A stretch of DNA of 64,000 nt from Comamonas testosteroni ATCC 11996. GTDB taxonomy: Bacteria > Pseudomonadota > Gammaproteobacteria > Burkholderiales > Burkholderiaceae_C. Where the stretch lies: positions 1 to 64,000 of the forward strand of contig NZ_AHIL01000025.1 in assembly GCF_000241525.1 (NCBI RefSeq). Reading direction: 5' to 3'. The notes under the pieces were generated by a model, which worked only from the letters and a program-made list of their open reading frames with translations, made no database searches and was not told the DNA's origin. Below are positions 48,678-57,046 of the stretch, in pieces. How positions within the stretch are numbered: position 1 is the stretch's first letter; every line of letters begins with the position of its first letter. The position numbers and the translations under genes were made by a program.

Positions 48678-49562
48678 CTAGCCTCTGGTCGAAAATAGCT
48701 TTTGCACCAGAGGATGTAGCACCTTCCGGCTTGCACCAATCGCGAAGAAGTGTTCTTCCACACCCTCGCAATCGCCCAAACGCTTCACCCCATATCGGGT
48801 CGTCAAGTCTTCGTGAACCAAGCTGGCCATTGGAAAGACACCCATGCCAGCTGCTCCAAACGTCTTGAGCAATGCACTGTCCTCGAACTCGCCTATGACA
48901 TGCGGTTTGATGGATTCACGTTCAAACCACTGATCAAGCCTTGCGCGCACTGCCGCATGGGCCGTTGGCAGAAGTACGGGAACTTTGGCCAGAGACTGCG
49001 GAAAGTCTTGCCGAGCTGCTGCAAACAAGGATGCAGGTGCGTACCAGGCCAATGGGGATGAGCCCAGGGAGTGGCTATAGACCTTCAGGTTGGGGTTTGG
49101 AGGAGCGGCCCGGTCGGCAAGAACGACATCAAGTCGATGCAAAGCCAGATCGCCCAGCAAATCCTCGAATTCGTCAACCAAGCACAAAAGTCGAAGATGA
49201 GGCTCCAGCATCACAGGTTGCATCAGGCTTCGTACCGCCAGCTCAGGCAACTCGTCGGCGATGCCGACGATCAACCGCATGGTCGGCATGCCCACTGCGT
49301 CACGCACTACCGCAGGCAGCTGCTCCCCTAGCTGGAAGATTTGCTCTGCCTGTCGCATGGCGGCAAGTCCTGCGTCTGTCAGGACAACGCCTCGCCCTGC
49401 AGGTTTGAGCAGTGCATAGCCCAGTGACCGCTCCAGCTCACGAACCTGGGTACTAACTGTTTGTACAGCCATGCCCAGGCGCTCGGCAGCACGGGCCATG
49501 CCTCCTTCTTTGGCGACAACCCAAAAATAGTAAAGGTGCCTGTAACTGAAGCCAGGGCTCAT
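48678..49562 (-). CDS. LysR-type regulator of the NhaR group
   Basis: 294 aa. N-terminal HTH with the NhaR-type opening YRHLYYFWVVAKEGGMARAAERLGMAVQTVSTQVRELER. The ligand domain has IVGIADELPELAVRSLM and DVVLADRAAPPNPNLKVYSHSLG, also NhaR-like. E. coli NhaR activates nhaA in response to Na+ and alkaline pH. Here the divergent neighbour is a universal stress protein gene followed by terC. I infer ion- or pH-linked control of that set; the inducer is unproven. Confidence 0.85.
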   Translation of the reverse strand: MSPGFSYRHLYYFWVVAKEGGMARAAERLGMAVQTVSTQVRELERSLGYALLKPAGRGVVLTDAGLAAMRQAEQIFQLGEQLPAVVRDAVGMPTMRLIVGIADELPELAVRSLMQPVMLEPHLRLLCLVDEFEDLLGDLALHRLDVVLADRAAPPNPNLKVYSHSLGSSPLAWYAPASLFAAARQDFPQSLAKVPVLLPTAHAAVRARLDQWFERESIKPHVIGEFEDSALLKTFGAAGMGVFPMASLVHEDLTTRYGVKRLGDCEGVEEHFFAIGASRKVLHPLVQKLFSTRG

Positions 49563-49759
49563 TGTTCGGCTTTTCGGAGCTATTGCTTCCGAATTATCTG
49601 CTTTTATTAAATTGCTGCATCGCTATTGTTGGTGCTGTCCGGGGCAGGGAGAAGTGCTCTGCAAAGAACCTTCGAATCAGAAGGCGCAAGCAGTCTTTGA
49701 ACGAGGATTCACTCAGGAGAGTCACTGCACCAAGCAGCTCACCTCAAAGGAGAAGCACC

Positions 49760-50272
49760 ATGCTGAGAGTTCTTGTCCCGTCAGACGGATCAGCCAATTC
49801 GTTGTTTGCAATACGTCACGTGATCGACGAGTTCAGGAAGAGCGAAGATCTGGAGATTCATCTCCTGAACGTGCAGCCGCCATTCTCGAAACTCATCGCC
49901 GATTACTCAAGCAGGAGTGACCGGATGGAGTTTCATCATGAGCAGACGGAGTCGGCGCTCTTAACCACTCGACAAATGCTGGATGCTGCCAGTATTCCAT
50001 ACGCTGTCCACTCGGAAGTCGGCAACAAGGTTGACTGCATTGTGGATGTTGCGCGCAGGCTTCATTGCGACCTGATTGTCATGAGCACGGCACGAAAGAG
50101 CTCCTTGGTACGTCTTGTCGAAAATTCAGTGACGAATCAGGTGCTGGAGCGAACCGGCGTGCCTGTAGAGGTGATCCCGGGCGAGCCCGCCTCGAAGCTG
50201 GAGCGCATTGGTATTCCAGCGGGAGTCGGTGCCGGAGCGGGCATTGTGGCTCTATGGATGGCTTCCAGTTGA
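49760..50272 (+). CDS. Universal stress protein family, with hydrophobic C-terminal tail
   Basis: 170 aa from ATG 49760, AAAGGAGAAGCACC upstream. Usp fold starts LRVLVPSDGSANSLFAIRHVIDEF. The usual ATP loop G-2x-G-9x-GS is replaced by STARKSSLVRLVENSV, so ATP binding is doubtful. After residue 145 comes a non-family tail IPAGVGAGAGIVALWMASS that is glycine-rich and hydrophobic, possibly a membrane or glycine-zipper anchor. A frame open upstream to 49562 has no ribosome site. Confidence 0.85.
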   Translation: MLRVLVPSDGSANSLFAIRHVIDEFRKSEDLEIHLLNVQPPFSKLIADYSSRSDRMEFHHEQTESALLTTRQMLDAASIPYAVHSEVGNKVDCIVDVARRLHCDLIVMSTARKSSLVRLVENSVTNQVLERTGVPVEVIPGEPASKLERIGIPAGVGAGAGIVALWMASS

Positions 50273-50419
50273 GAACTCAACAGCTACGTTGAGAGCCGCT
50301 CGTTCCACCCTCGCTACGCTGTTGTTTCACCTTGTCTCTGCGGTTTGCCGGGGCATGTCAGCGGCTCATGGTGCAAGCAGCATCTCAAGGCAAAAGAAGC
50401 AAACGCTTGGGGCCATTTC

Positions 50420-51394
50420 ATGCTAAACATCGAAACCCTGGCAACTGGCCCAATGTGGGTCGGCTTCATTGTCTTTGTGCTCATCATGCTGGGCCTGGAT
50501 CTATTTGTCCTCGGTGGAAACAGGGCTCACCGCGTATCGGCCAAGGAGGCTGCCAGCTGGACTGCCACCTGGATGGCTCTTGCCACGACATTCGGCGCGT
50601 TGCTATGGTGGTATTTGGACGCTACCGCAGGTCGTGAAATTGCCAATCGCAAGGCACTTGAATTCTTTACCGGCTACCTCATCGAGCAGGCATTGTCGGT
50701 AGACAACATGTTCGTCTTCGTGATGATCTTTACCTACTTCGCTGTCCCGCCAGAGTTGCAGCGACGCGTGCTGCTGTATGGGGTTCTTGGAGCGATCGTG
50801 ATGCGGGCAGCAATGATTCTTGGCGGAATCTGGCTTGTTTCCGAGTTTGAGTGGTTGCTCTACGTTTTTGGGCTGCTGCTCGTGGTCACGGGCGGCAAGA
50901 TGCTGATCATGGCTGAGCAAAAGCCTGATTTGGAAAGGAATCCACTGCTACGCTGGTTGCGCTGCCATATGCGTATAGCGCCAGGCTTTCATGGCCAGTC
51001 GTTTTTCGTACGCGTCGATGGATTGCTTCATGCAACACCGATGTTCTTGGTGCTTCTGATGATTGAGGCGAGTGACCTGGTCTTTGCCGTGGATAGTATT
51101 CCGGCCATCTTTGCTGTCACCACCGACCCATTTATCGTCTTTACATCCAATATCTTCGCGATCCTGGGTTTGAGGGCGCTGTACTTCCTGCTGGCCGACA
51201 TGGCCGAACGCTTCCATCTGCTCAAGTACGGCCTTGCTCTGGTATTGATCTACATCGGCGGCAAGATGCTGATGATGCCCTGGTTTCATATGCCCGTGCA
51301 TTGGTCGCTACTCATTGTTGGCTCGATTGTCCTGATTTCCGTGCTGCTTAGCGTGAAGCTCTCAGACCGAAAATCTTCGAGGAGTGTTTTATGA
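50420..51394 (+). CDS. TerC/Alx-family membrane protein
   Basis: 324 aa from ATG 50420. About eight membrane segments with acidic residues in the metal-path positions: LGLDLFVL, LSVDNMFVF, IEASDLVFAVDSIPAIFAV. The TerC family includes Alx, linked to manganese export and alkaline pH, and tellurite-resistance TerC. No yybP-ykoY riboswitch features are visible in the 147-nt leader. Flanked by two Usp genes; its stop overlaps the next start by 4 bp. Confidence 0.9.
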   Translation: MLNIETLATGPMWVGFIVFVLIMLGLDLFVLGGNRAHRVSAKEAASWTATWMALATTFGALLWWYLDATAGREIANRKALEFFTGYLIEQALSVDNMFVFVMIFTYFAVPPELQRRVLLYGVLGAIVMRAAMILGGIWLVSEFEWLLYVFGLLLVVTGGKMLIMAEQKPDLERNPLLRWLRCHMRIAPGFHGQSFFVRVDGLLHATPMFLVLLMIEASDLVFAVDSIPAIFAVTTDPFIVFTSNIFAILGLRALYFLLADMAERFHLLKYGLALVLIYIGGKMLMMPWFHMPVHWSLLIVGSIVLISVLLSVKLSDRKSSRSVL

Positions 51395-51912
51395 GCAATG
51401 CAGCGATGCCTGCACTCATACCTGCGCCTGATCTCGAGCGGCGCGATAGTCTTGGCAGGCTGATTTCGTTGACGTGGAAAGGCGAGTGCAACTGTGCGAA
51501 CACCGGCGGCGAGCGTTGGCTGGTGGCAGTGGACGGCTCCGCGTGCTCTTCGCGTGCTGTTGCCGTGGGTGCCCATTTGGTGGCAATGGGGCAAGGGAGC
51601 ATGCTTGACCTCGTGAATGTGCAGCCCTGGTTGAGCAAAGAGGCTGCGGAGACCGAGTTGGGTCGATACGGCTGGGCAGTCACGGCCATGGCGCGCCGAG
51701 CGCTTGCAGAATCGGCCACGCTTATCACCTGGCGCCTTCACGTCGTCATGGGTGATGATGCAATCGCTATCGTGGGCTTGGCTGAAACTCTTGGCTGCTT
51801 CGGTATTTGCATCGGCTCCCACGGGCTCACGGCAGCAGAAGCCGTATTGCTCGGGTCTGTGACTTGCAAGGTCTTGCGCTTGGCACAGATGCCGGTTTTG
51901 ATCGTACGTTGA
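51391..51912 (+). CDS. Universal stress protein family, ATP-binding type
   Basis: 173 aa; ATG 51391 lies in the terC stop (ATGA) with GAGGAG 6 nt upstream. N-terminal extension of about 40 residues before the Usp core WLVAVDGSACSSRAVAVGAHLV. The nucleotide loop is intact: GSHG, nine residues, then GS (GSHGLTAAEAVLLGSV), in contrast to the first Usp of this cluster. Translationally coupled to terC, so it probably acts with that transporter. Confidence 0.87.
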   Translation: MSNAAMPALIPAPDLERRDSLGRLISLTWKGECNCANTGGERWLVAVDGSACSSRAVAVGAHLVAMGQGSMLDLVNVQPWLSKEAAETELGRYGWAVTAMARRALAESATLITWRLHVVMGDDAIAIVGLAETLGCFGICIGSHGLTAAEAVLLGSVTCKVLRLAQMPVLIVR

Positions 51913-52001
51913 GTCAAGATGTGCATGGAGTTGGCTGACGCAACAGACTGCCTGCATTCGTGCAGAGCTGACGCATTCAGCGGACCGGCGATGCTTGACT
52001 G

Positions 52002-52304
52002 GTGAAAGTGGATACCAAGCAGGCACCGGCAATCGAAATCTTGTGGATTGGTTGCGGCAGTGAATGCCCGGCCTGTGCAGTCTTCCCGTGGCCGGATCTG
52101 ACGGGTTTGGGTGCAATGGCTGGTTCGGGTGTTCACGTTGACTGCATGGGGCGCAGCCTGCGTCAAGTCGTCAAGTCACTTGCTCAAGTCCAGTCCGAAC
52201 AGTTCGCAAATGCTCATGACCGATCGCTCTTGATCGTGAGAGGCTATCCCCGATTGAATTGGTTGAACAGCCCGGCCAGGGTAGTCTTTATGTCCACAAA
52301 ATAG
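52002..52304 (+). CDS. Possible small hypothetical protein
   Basis: 100 aa from GTG 52002. Contains a CGSECPAC group and no membrane segment. No good ribosome site and no family recognised; listed because it follows the Usp-TerC-Usp genes on the same strand and has fairly normal composition. May be a decayed thiol-containing gene. Confidence 0.3.
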   Translation: MKVDTKQAPAIEILWIGCGSECPACAVFPWPDLTGLGAMAGSGVHVDCMGRSLRQVVKSLAQVQSEQFANAHDRSLLIVRGYPRLNWLNSPARVVFMSTK

Positions 52305-52319
52305 ACAGAAGAATTGTCA

Positions 52320-52703
52320 ATGCCGATGCAAGACCGCCTTCGCCTTCTCTTTCTGGCAAATGCCACCATCCTGATCACGCATCAAATCGACGCAGCCTAT
52401 TGGCATGAATGGGAGCTGTTCCTCATTCCTGGCGGCAATCAAAGCAACCTGCTCCTCAATATTCCAATCATTGGATTGGTCATGTACTCGCACAGCCGGG
52501 TTGTCGCCAACATGAAAACCGGCTTGCCTTTCTACAAGCTCTTGGCCTGTCTCGGCCTTTTGACCATAGGCATTCACGCGTTTTTCTTCTTCCAAGGCAG
52601 CGAGTCGTTCATTCAGCCCATGTCGATTGCGCTGATGCTGGCTACATTCATTCTGTCGATATGGCAGCTGGTGGCTCTGCGTCGTCTAGAAAAACTGCCT
52701 TAG
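52320..52703 (+). CDS. Small integral membrane protein (DUF6713-like)
   Basis: 127 aa from ATG 52320; a TTG two codons upstream is possible. Four hydrophobic segments. The first carries LLFLANATILITHQIDAAYWHEWELF, with the histidine, acidic residue and EW pattern that I associate with the DUF6713 group. Function unknown. Last gene of the same-strand run from 49760. Confidence 0.65.
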   Translation: MPMQDRLRLLFLANATILITHQIDAAYWHEWELFLIPGGNQSNLLLNIPIIGLVMYSHSRVVANMKTGLPFYKLLACLGLLTIGIHAFFFFQGSESFIQPMSIALMLATFILSIWQLVALRRLEKLP

Positions 52704-52838
52704 TTCGTGACCGCCTGATCCCGGCCGGTGCCGGCAGTCAACCGGCGTCGACAGTGGCTCCATGGCGGGCAACTGACAGTCAATCAGATGGATTCATGTC
52801 TGCAAGTGCTTATGGGCTGAACACAGCGAGGTTCAGCG

Positions 52839-52982
52839 CTAGCAGTTGCCTTTCTTGGCTTGCCCAGGGGGGCACCCATGAGGATGAGGCTTTCTGTATC
52901 CGTCGTCGTAGTAGCCGTTCGGATACACGACACAGCCGCTGAGCAGCAAAGCGGTGGCGACCAGCGCTAGCACCTTTTTCAT
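52839..52982 (-). CDS. Very small lipoprotein
   Basis: 47 aa: a basic start KK, hydrophobic LALVATALLLSGC with lipobox LSGC (Cys17), then a tyrosine/glycine/proline-rich tail with PHPHGCPPGQAKKGNC at the end. AAAGGA lies 6 nt before ATG 52982. It is below a 60-residue cut-off and so easily missed. The tail style (YPNGYYDDGYR...GCPPGQAKKG) matches small Gly/Tyr-rich envelope proteins in proteobacteria that are often called YXWGXW-like or CPPGLAKKG-type. Function unknown. Confidence 0.8.
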   Translation of the reverse strand: MKKVLALVATALLLSGCVVYPNGYYDDGYRKPHPHGCPPGQAKKGNC

Positions 52983-53138
52983 AGAAATCCTTTCGATCTG
53001 ACGCATGTCGCCGAGAGCTGCAGGGAGGTCCTGAGAATGATTGGAGGGATCTCGGCGACGTCACCATTTCTTTTGCTCAGGGCCTGGAACTGGCCGTCGC
53101 GATTGATGCTGGCAACAGCGTTGTTTGGCCTCAAGGGG

Positions 53139-53312
53139 CTAGTCGTTCTGTCCCAAGGCGATCAGGACTGCACCGCTGAGGAGCAGCAGGACTGCCAAAG
53201 CTATCCAAAGCTCAAGGTTCGCGATGCTGCCCTGGGCATCCAGAGCAAATCCTGCCGCACAAGAAAGTGCAGCACTGATCACCAGCAGTGTTCCGAATTT
53301 GCTGCGCAGCAT
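53139..53312 (-). CDS. Small two-segment membrane protein
   Basis: 57 aa from ATG 53312, with hydrophobic stretches GTLLVISAALSCAAGFAL and LWIALAVLLLLSGAVLIAL. The frame is open to 53393 but those residues are not membrane-like. No good ribosome site, so confidence is modest. No family recognised. Confidence 0.45.
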   Translation of the reverse strand: MLRSKFGTLLVISAALSCAAGFALDAQGSIANLELWIALAVLLLLSGAVLIALGQND

Positions 53313-53593
53313 GGCTTTGGTCTGTATTTCTCTATCAATGATTGCTCGAGTGCGGCAATGCAGGCTTGGTATCCGAGCCTTCATGGAACCCATACCTGGA
53401 TCACCTCGGCCAAGTCCTATTTTCGGCGATGACTGTGGCAGATGGAGGCAGGTTTCAATGGCTTTGTTACTGAAGGTAGAGCATGATCGGATCTGCTCAG
53501 AGGCCGGCTTTAATGCCGCGTTCTACGAGTCGTAACACTGTATCCAAGGGCACTCCTAGCATTGCGCTGTCTTTGTTTTCAAAAAGGTACCGT

Positions 53594-54826
53594 ATGAGTA
53601 ACTTGCATGGATTTCGCTCTGCCAAAGCCCTGTGCTGGGCTGGGCTGGGTTTGATTGCTGCCGGCCTGGCAGCATGTGGCGGCGGTGGTGGTGGCGATAG
53701 CTCCCCACAGCAAGGCACGCTCAAGCTGGCCATGACCGATGCTCCGGCGTGCGGCTACGACCATGTCTATGTCACTGTCACCAAAATCCGTGTGCATCAG
53801 AGCGCTACGGCAGGTACCACCGATTCTGGCTGGAGCGAGTTGACGATTCCAGCCCAACGCATCGACCTGCTCGGTTTGACCAATGGGGTACTGCAGGAAT
53901 TGGGTTCGTTGCCGCTGCCGGCCGGCAACTACCAGCAAATCCGCTTGGTGCTGGCTGACAATCCTTCCAACCCGACATCTGCCAATCCGTTGGCCAATGC
54001 ACTGGTGCTATCGGGTTCGACCAACGAGATCGCACTGACCACTCCCAGCGGCCAACAAAGCGGCTTCAAGCTGAAGGCCAATTTCAATGTCACCGGCGGC
54101 CAGGTCGCCGATATGGTTCTGGACTTCGATGCCTGCAAGTCCATTGTCAAGGCAGGTAACTCGGGCAACTACAACCTCAAACCTGTGGTGGCCGTCATCA
54201 AGCGATTGACGACAGCAATTGTGGGCTATGTGGATCCTGCTCTGGCCTCCAGCGTCGTGGTGTCCACGCGTGACCCGGACAACAATTTGCGCGCCACCGT
54301 GCCCAACGCCACTACAGGCAAGTTCGTGCTGGCATATCTGCCGGAGAACACCAACTACACCGTCGTCGTTGCAGGCCAGAACCTGACCACCGCCGCAGTG
54401 ACTGGCGTTCCTGTATCGATCGCTGCTGGTACCACCGCGCTCAACGCATCGACGGCCCCCATTCCACTGCCTGCGTCTGCTTCGGCGACTGTTACGGGCA
54501 AGGTGACAAACACATCCAATACGCCTTTGACAGATGCGGATGTGAATGCCCAGCAAGTGCTAAGCGCAGGTCAAAGGCTCGATGCTGCATGGACTCTGGT
54601 TGACCCTGCCAATGCAAACTACAGCCTGAACCTGCCATTGGTGGCGCCCAACAAGGCACCTTACGTCGCAAGCGGGCCGTTGGTGTTTACTGCAGATACT
54701 GCTGCCGCTGGCAAGTACAACATATTGGGTAGCGCTGCCGGCTACACCACTCAGACCACTGCGCCAGCCGTGACGCTGACAATCGCCAACAGTGTGACCA
54801 CCAAGGATCTGGTTCTGGCACCTTGA
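53594..54826 (+). CDS. DUF4382 domain lipoprotein
   Basis: 410 aa from ATG 53594. Lipoprotein signal ending GLIAAGLAAC followed by a GGGGGG spacer. DUF4382 domain at about residues 40-200 (GTLKLAMTDAPACGYDHVYVTVTKIRVHQS, then IDLLGLTNGVLQELGSLPLPAGNYQQIRLVL). The rest consists of beta-sandwich carboxypeptidase-regulatory-like segments (VTGKVTNTSNTPLTDADV). Likely an outer-membrane-anchored surface or periplasmic beta protein. Codon use matches neighbours. Confidence 0.88.
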   Translation: MSNLHGFRSAKALCWAGLGLIAAGLAACGGGGGGDSSPQQGTLKLAMTDAPACGYDHVYVTVTKIRVHQSATAGTTDSGWSELTIPAQRIDLLGLTNGVLQELGSLPLPAGNYQQIRLVLADNPSNPTSANPLANALVLSGSTNEIALTTPSGQQSGFKLKANFNVTGGQVADMVLDFDACKSIVKAGNSGNYNLKPVVAVIKRLTTAIVGYVDPALASSVVVSTRDPDNNLRATVPNATTGKFVLAYLPENTNYTVVVAGQNLTTAAVTGVPVSIAAGTTALNASTAPIPLPASASATVTGKVTNTSNTPLTDADVNAQQVLSAGQRLDAAWTLVDPANANYSLNLPLVAPNKAPYVASGPLVFTADTAAAGKYNILGSAAGYTTQTTAPAVTLTIANSVTTKDLVLAP

Positions 54827-54907
54827 GGAAAAAACTGGGCAATGGACCGAAATGCTGCTCGTGGCATTCCGTATCCATGCCCAGATCGTGCTGTCGCCTG
54901 CTTCCCA

Positions 54908-54942
54908 AAATGAAAGCCTGGCCTTTTAGGCCGCTTTCATTT
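54908..54942 (+). terminator. Terminator-like hairpin after the DUF4382 gene
   Basis: AAATGAAAGC (54908-54917) and GCTTTCATTT (54933-54942) pair perfectly with inner GGCC/GGCC, giving a stem of about 14 bp. The T-rich right arm provides a partial U-tract. Confidence 0.75.
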
Positions 54943-55099
54943 CATCCATCGAAGATCACCGGGGTTGCAATCGCAGTATGAAGAGTCGGGGGTTATGAGG
55001 AGAACGATGGATGCACCAGCACTTCAGGGAGTGAACCGGTCGCTCTGGCGAGATCCTTGCCTCAATCGGCCTCCTCATTGACCTAGCCGTCGTCGAAGC

Positions 55100-55405
55100 T
55101 CATGAGGGTGGATCATCGCCACCACTGCATGAAACACCGGGATGTGCCGCCCGGCATTTGCATCGAGCAGTATCCGGGCCTGCATTGCCTGCCAGGGCGG
55201 AGGTCGGTTCAATCAGCTCAGGCGTATACCCCGCATCCTGGATGGCCTCTGCAAACTCGGCGTCAGATGCGGTTCCCGAGATAAGCACGGTTTGCTCCTT
55301 AAGCTCAAACTCTATATAGGCCTTGTCATCCATGGCCACAATTGATCGTTTGATGCGCCCCGCGCAGCCACCGCATGTCATATCGGTCACACGAAAAGCA
55401 GTCAT
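55100..55405 (-). CDS. Heavy-metal-associated (HMA) domain protein, CopZ-like
   Basis: 101 aa. AAAGGAGCATGCA precedes ATG 55405. HMA domain residues 1-65 with the metal motif MTCGGC (cysteines 11 and 14). The rest is a C-terminal extension with CKC and SC that could hold extra metal. A copper chaperone role is inferred from the motif and from a MerR-type promoter upstream. No P-type ATPase is nearby. Confidence 0.85.
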   Translation of the reverse strand: MTAFRVTDMTCGGCAGRIKRSIVAMDDKAYIEFELKEQTVLISGTASDAEFAEAIQDAGYTPELIEPTSALAGNAGPDTARCKCRAAHPGVSCSGGDDPPS

Positions 55406-55433
55406 TGCATGCTCCTTTCAAGGTTGTGAGTCA

Positions 55434-55464
55434 AGTCTCAACCCTGACATCATGAGAATGTCAA
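55434..55464 (-). promoter_or_regulatory. MerR-family (CueR-like) promoter of the HMA gene
   Basis: On the minus strand -35 TTGACA (55464-55459) and -10-like GAGACT (55439-55434) are separated by 19 bp, the long spacer typical of MerR-regulated promoters. Inside it is the dyad TGACAT-N7-ATGTCA (55445-55463). CueR, ZntR and similar activators bind such sites; the metal is not determined by the sequence. Confidence 0.55.
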
Positions 55465-55589
55465 ATGCCTTGTACCTACGAGTTGACCGGGAACGATGTC
55501 ATCTGCCAACCTGTTCTTGATGCGCTTGGTCTGCGCGGGGGGGCACGCCAGCGGCCCCGCCGAGAGCACGCCGGGAGTGCAACTTGGGT

Positions 55590-56051
55590 TTACTTGTATG
55601 CCTTCTGCGGGTCATCTGCCGGATCGACGTAGTTCAGGTCGAATGGGCCTTCCCCGTGGATCTGGATCACTGTTGGAACCTTGAACATGGCGAAGTGATT
55701 GGTCTTGGCCGGAATCGATCCGAAGCTGCCGGCTTTTTGGACTTTGAGTGCCTTCGAGTCCCACTTGTCGCCCATCCCGATCATGACCGTGCCCGAGATG
55801 ACAGTCACGTTCTCGGCTTGGCTGTGCCAATGCGGCAAGACGCGATAGCCGGCGGGCACGGACAGACGCACCACATAGGGGCCGGGTTGATTGGGGTCAC
55901 CCAGGAGTACCGCGAATTTGGCCCCTTTGGCGAGAACCGGAGGCGGTGCTCCCCACTCGACACCTTCGGCGCCGTGAATGGCCCAGGATGCCATAGGAAT
56001 CATTGCCAGCGCGACGAGGCTGGCCGAGCGAGCGAACGAGAAATGAGACAT
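55590..56051 (-). CDS. Secreted cupin-domain protein
   Basis: 153 aa from ATG 56051, with AAGGAGACTCTG upstream. Signal peptide ending MASWAIHG. Cupin barrel with GYRVLPHWHSQAENVTVISGTVMIGMGDKW, giving two metal-binding histidines (HWH) and a Glu; second half motif PTVIQIHGEGPFDLNYVDPADDP. Periplasmic cupin of unknown reaction (DUF4437-like). Not in an obvious operon with the HMA gene, 185 bp further on. Confidence 0.87.
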   Translation of the reverse strand: MSHFSFARSASLVALAMIPMASWAIHGAEGVEWGAPPPVLAKGAKFAVLLGDPNQPGPYVVRLSVPAGYRVLPHWHSQAENVTVISGTVMIGMGDKWDSKALKVQKAGSFGSIPAKTNHFAMFKVPTVIQIHGEGPFDLNYVDPADDPQKAYK

Positions 56052-56665
56052 CAGAGTCTCCTTGCGCGCGACCCATGCACACCGCCGCTGACATCGCACG
56101 CGCCATCAGGGACGAGCCTCCTGAATTGGGTTGTGATGATCCGTCATGCGCACTTCACAGATATTGACAGGAGGTATCAAAGCCTATTGCAGGCAGATTG
56201 GGTTGGCAAGCCAAGCCAATGCTGAAGCTAATGTCTGTGTACGCAGCTCATGGTCGTTTCCGGCTCTTGGCAATCAGGGGCCAAGGGGCGCCAGAGGTAA
56301 GGCATGGTTGCCAAGCTCGAGGTTGCAGAACCAGCAATTTGCTCTGGCATGCGGCATCACTGGCTCCGATATGGAGTGAGGCCCTGGAGCCAGCAGATCG
56401 CAGAATCGATTGACAACGACGACACGTTTTGCGGCTGCCGCATATCTCCCGCAAAAGAGCCGAGGGTCTATTGCCGCGCATTCAGCCTCGATGTTCAGCG
56501 GCTTTTGGCACTGAGACTATATGAACCGAGCCTGTTGACTACGTTGATGCTTCGGACCTGAGGCTCAGCCATCGTCATAATTCGTGTTGTGCCGGAATAG
56601 CTCCGCCCAGGCGACGTGGTTACGCTGAGCCTTCAGTAACTTCACATCTTGCGCTTTCAAACCAC
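56052..56665. other. Intergenic stretch, no supported gene
   Basis: About 610 bp between the divergent cupin and ModE-like genes. Several short frames on both strands have no ribosome sites or recognisable domains. It marks the beginning of a region with many gene fragments. Confidence 0.5.
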
Positions 56666-57046
56666 ATGTCCAATACACCTTCACGCTCTAATCTCGCTTC
56701 ACCGGAAGTGAAGCTGCGCATGCGTGTTATGGCCGGCGACATCATTGCCATCGGCCCTGGAAAAATCGAACTCCTGGAGACCATCAACGAAACCAAATCC
56801 ATTGCTGCGGCCGCCAAATCCCTGGGCATGTCCTACCGCCGTGCCTGGTTGCTGGTCGATGGAGTCAATCATGCGCTGAATAAGCCGGCGGTGATCACGT
56901 CGACGGGAGGCTCTCATGGAGGTGGTACGGAGCTCACTGAAACGGGGCACCTGGTGATTGCCCTGTACAGGCGCATCGAGCAACATGCTCTCAGGGCATG
57001 TAAAGCAGATCTGGACAAGCTGGTCGCCTTGGTCCACAGCAGCTAG
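56666..57046 (+). CDS. ModE-type winged-HTH protein lacking TOBE domains
   Basis: 126 aa. Only the ModE DNA-binding domain is present: RVMAGDIIAIGPGKIELLETINETKSIAAAAKSLGMSYRRAWLLVDGVNHALNKPAVITSTGGSHGGGTELTETG in sequential segments, followed by a coiled helix HLVIALYRRIEQHALR. Single-domain ModE-like regulators are known in many proteobacteria, so this may be a full gene and not a truncation. No strong ribosome site is seen. A ModE-type box lies 267 bp downstream. Confidence 0.85.
   Translation: MSNTPSRSNLASPEVKLRMRVMAGDIIAIGPGKIELLETINETKSIAAAAKSLGMSYRRAWLLVDGVNHALNKPAVITSTGGSHGGGTELTETGHLVIALYRRIEQHALRACKADLDKLVALVHSS

Noticed and set aside
50273..50419. A manganese (yybP-ykoY) riboswitch before terC
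   Set aside because: TerC/Alx genes often have one, but none of the conserved riboswitch segments is visible in the 147-nt leader; only a short CTCAAC/GTTGAG hairpin.
52810..53067. An 85-codon minus-strand frame
   Set aside because: It overlaps the 47-aa lipoprotein in another frame, is Arg/Ser-rich and lacks a ribosome site.
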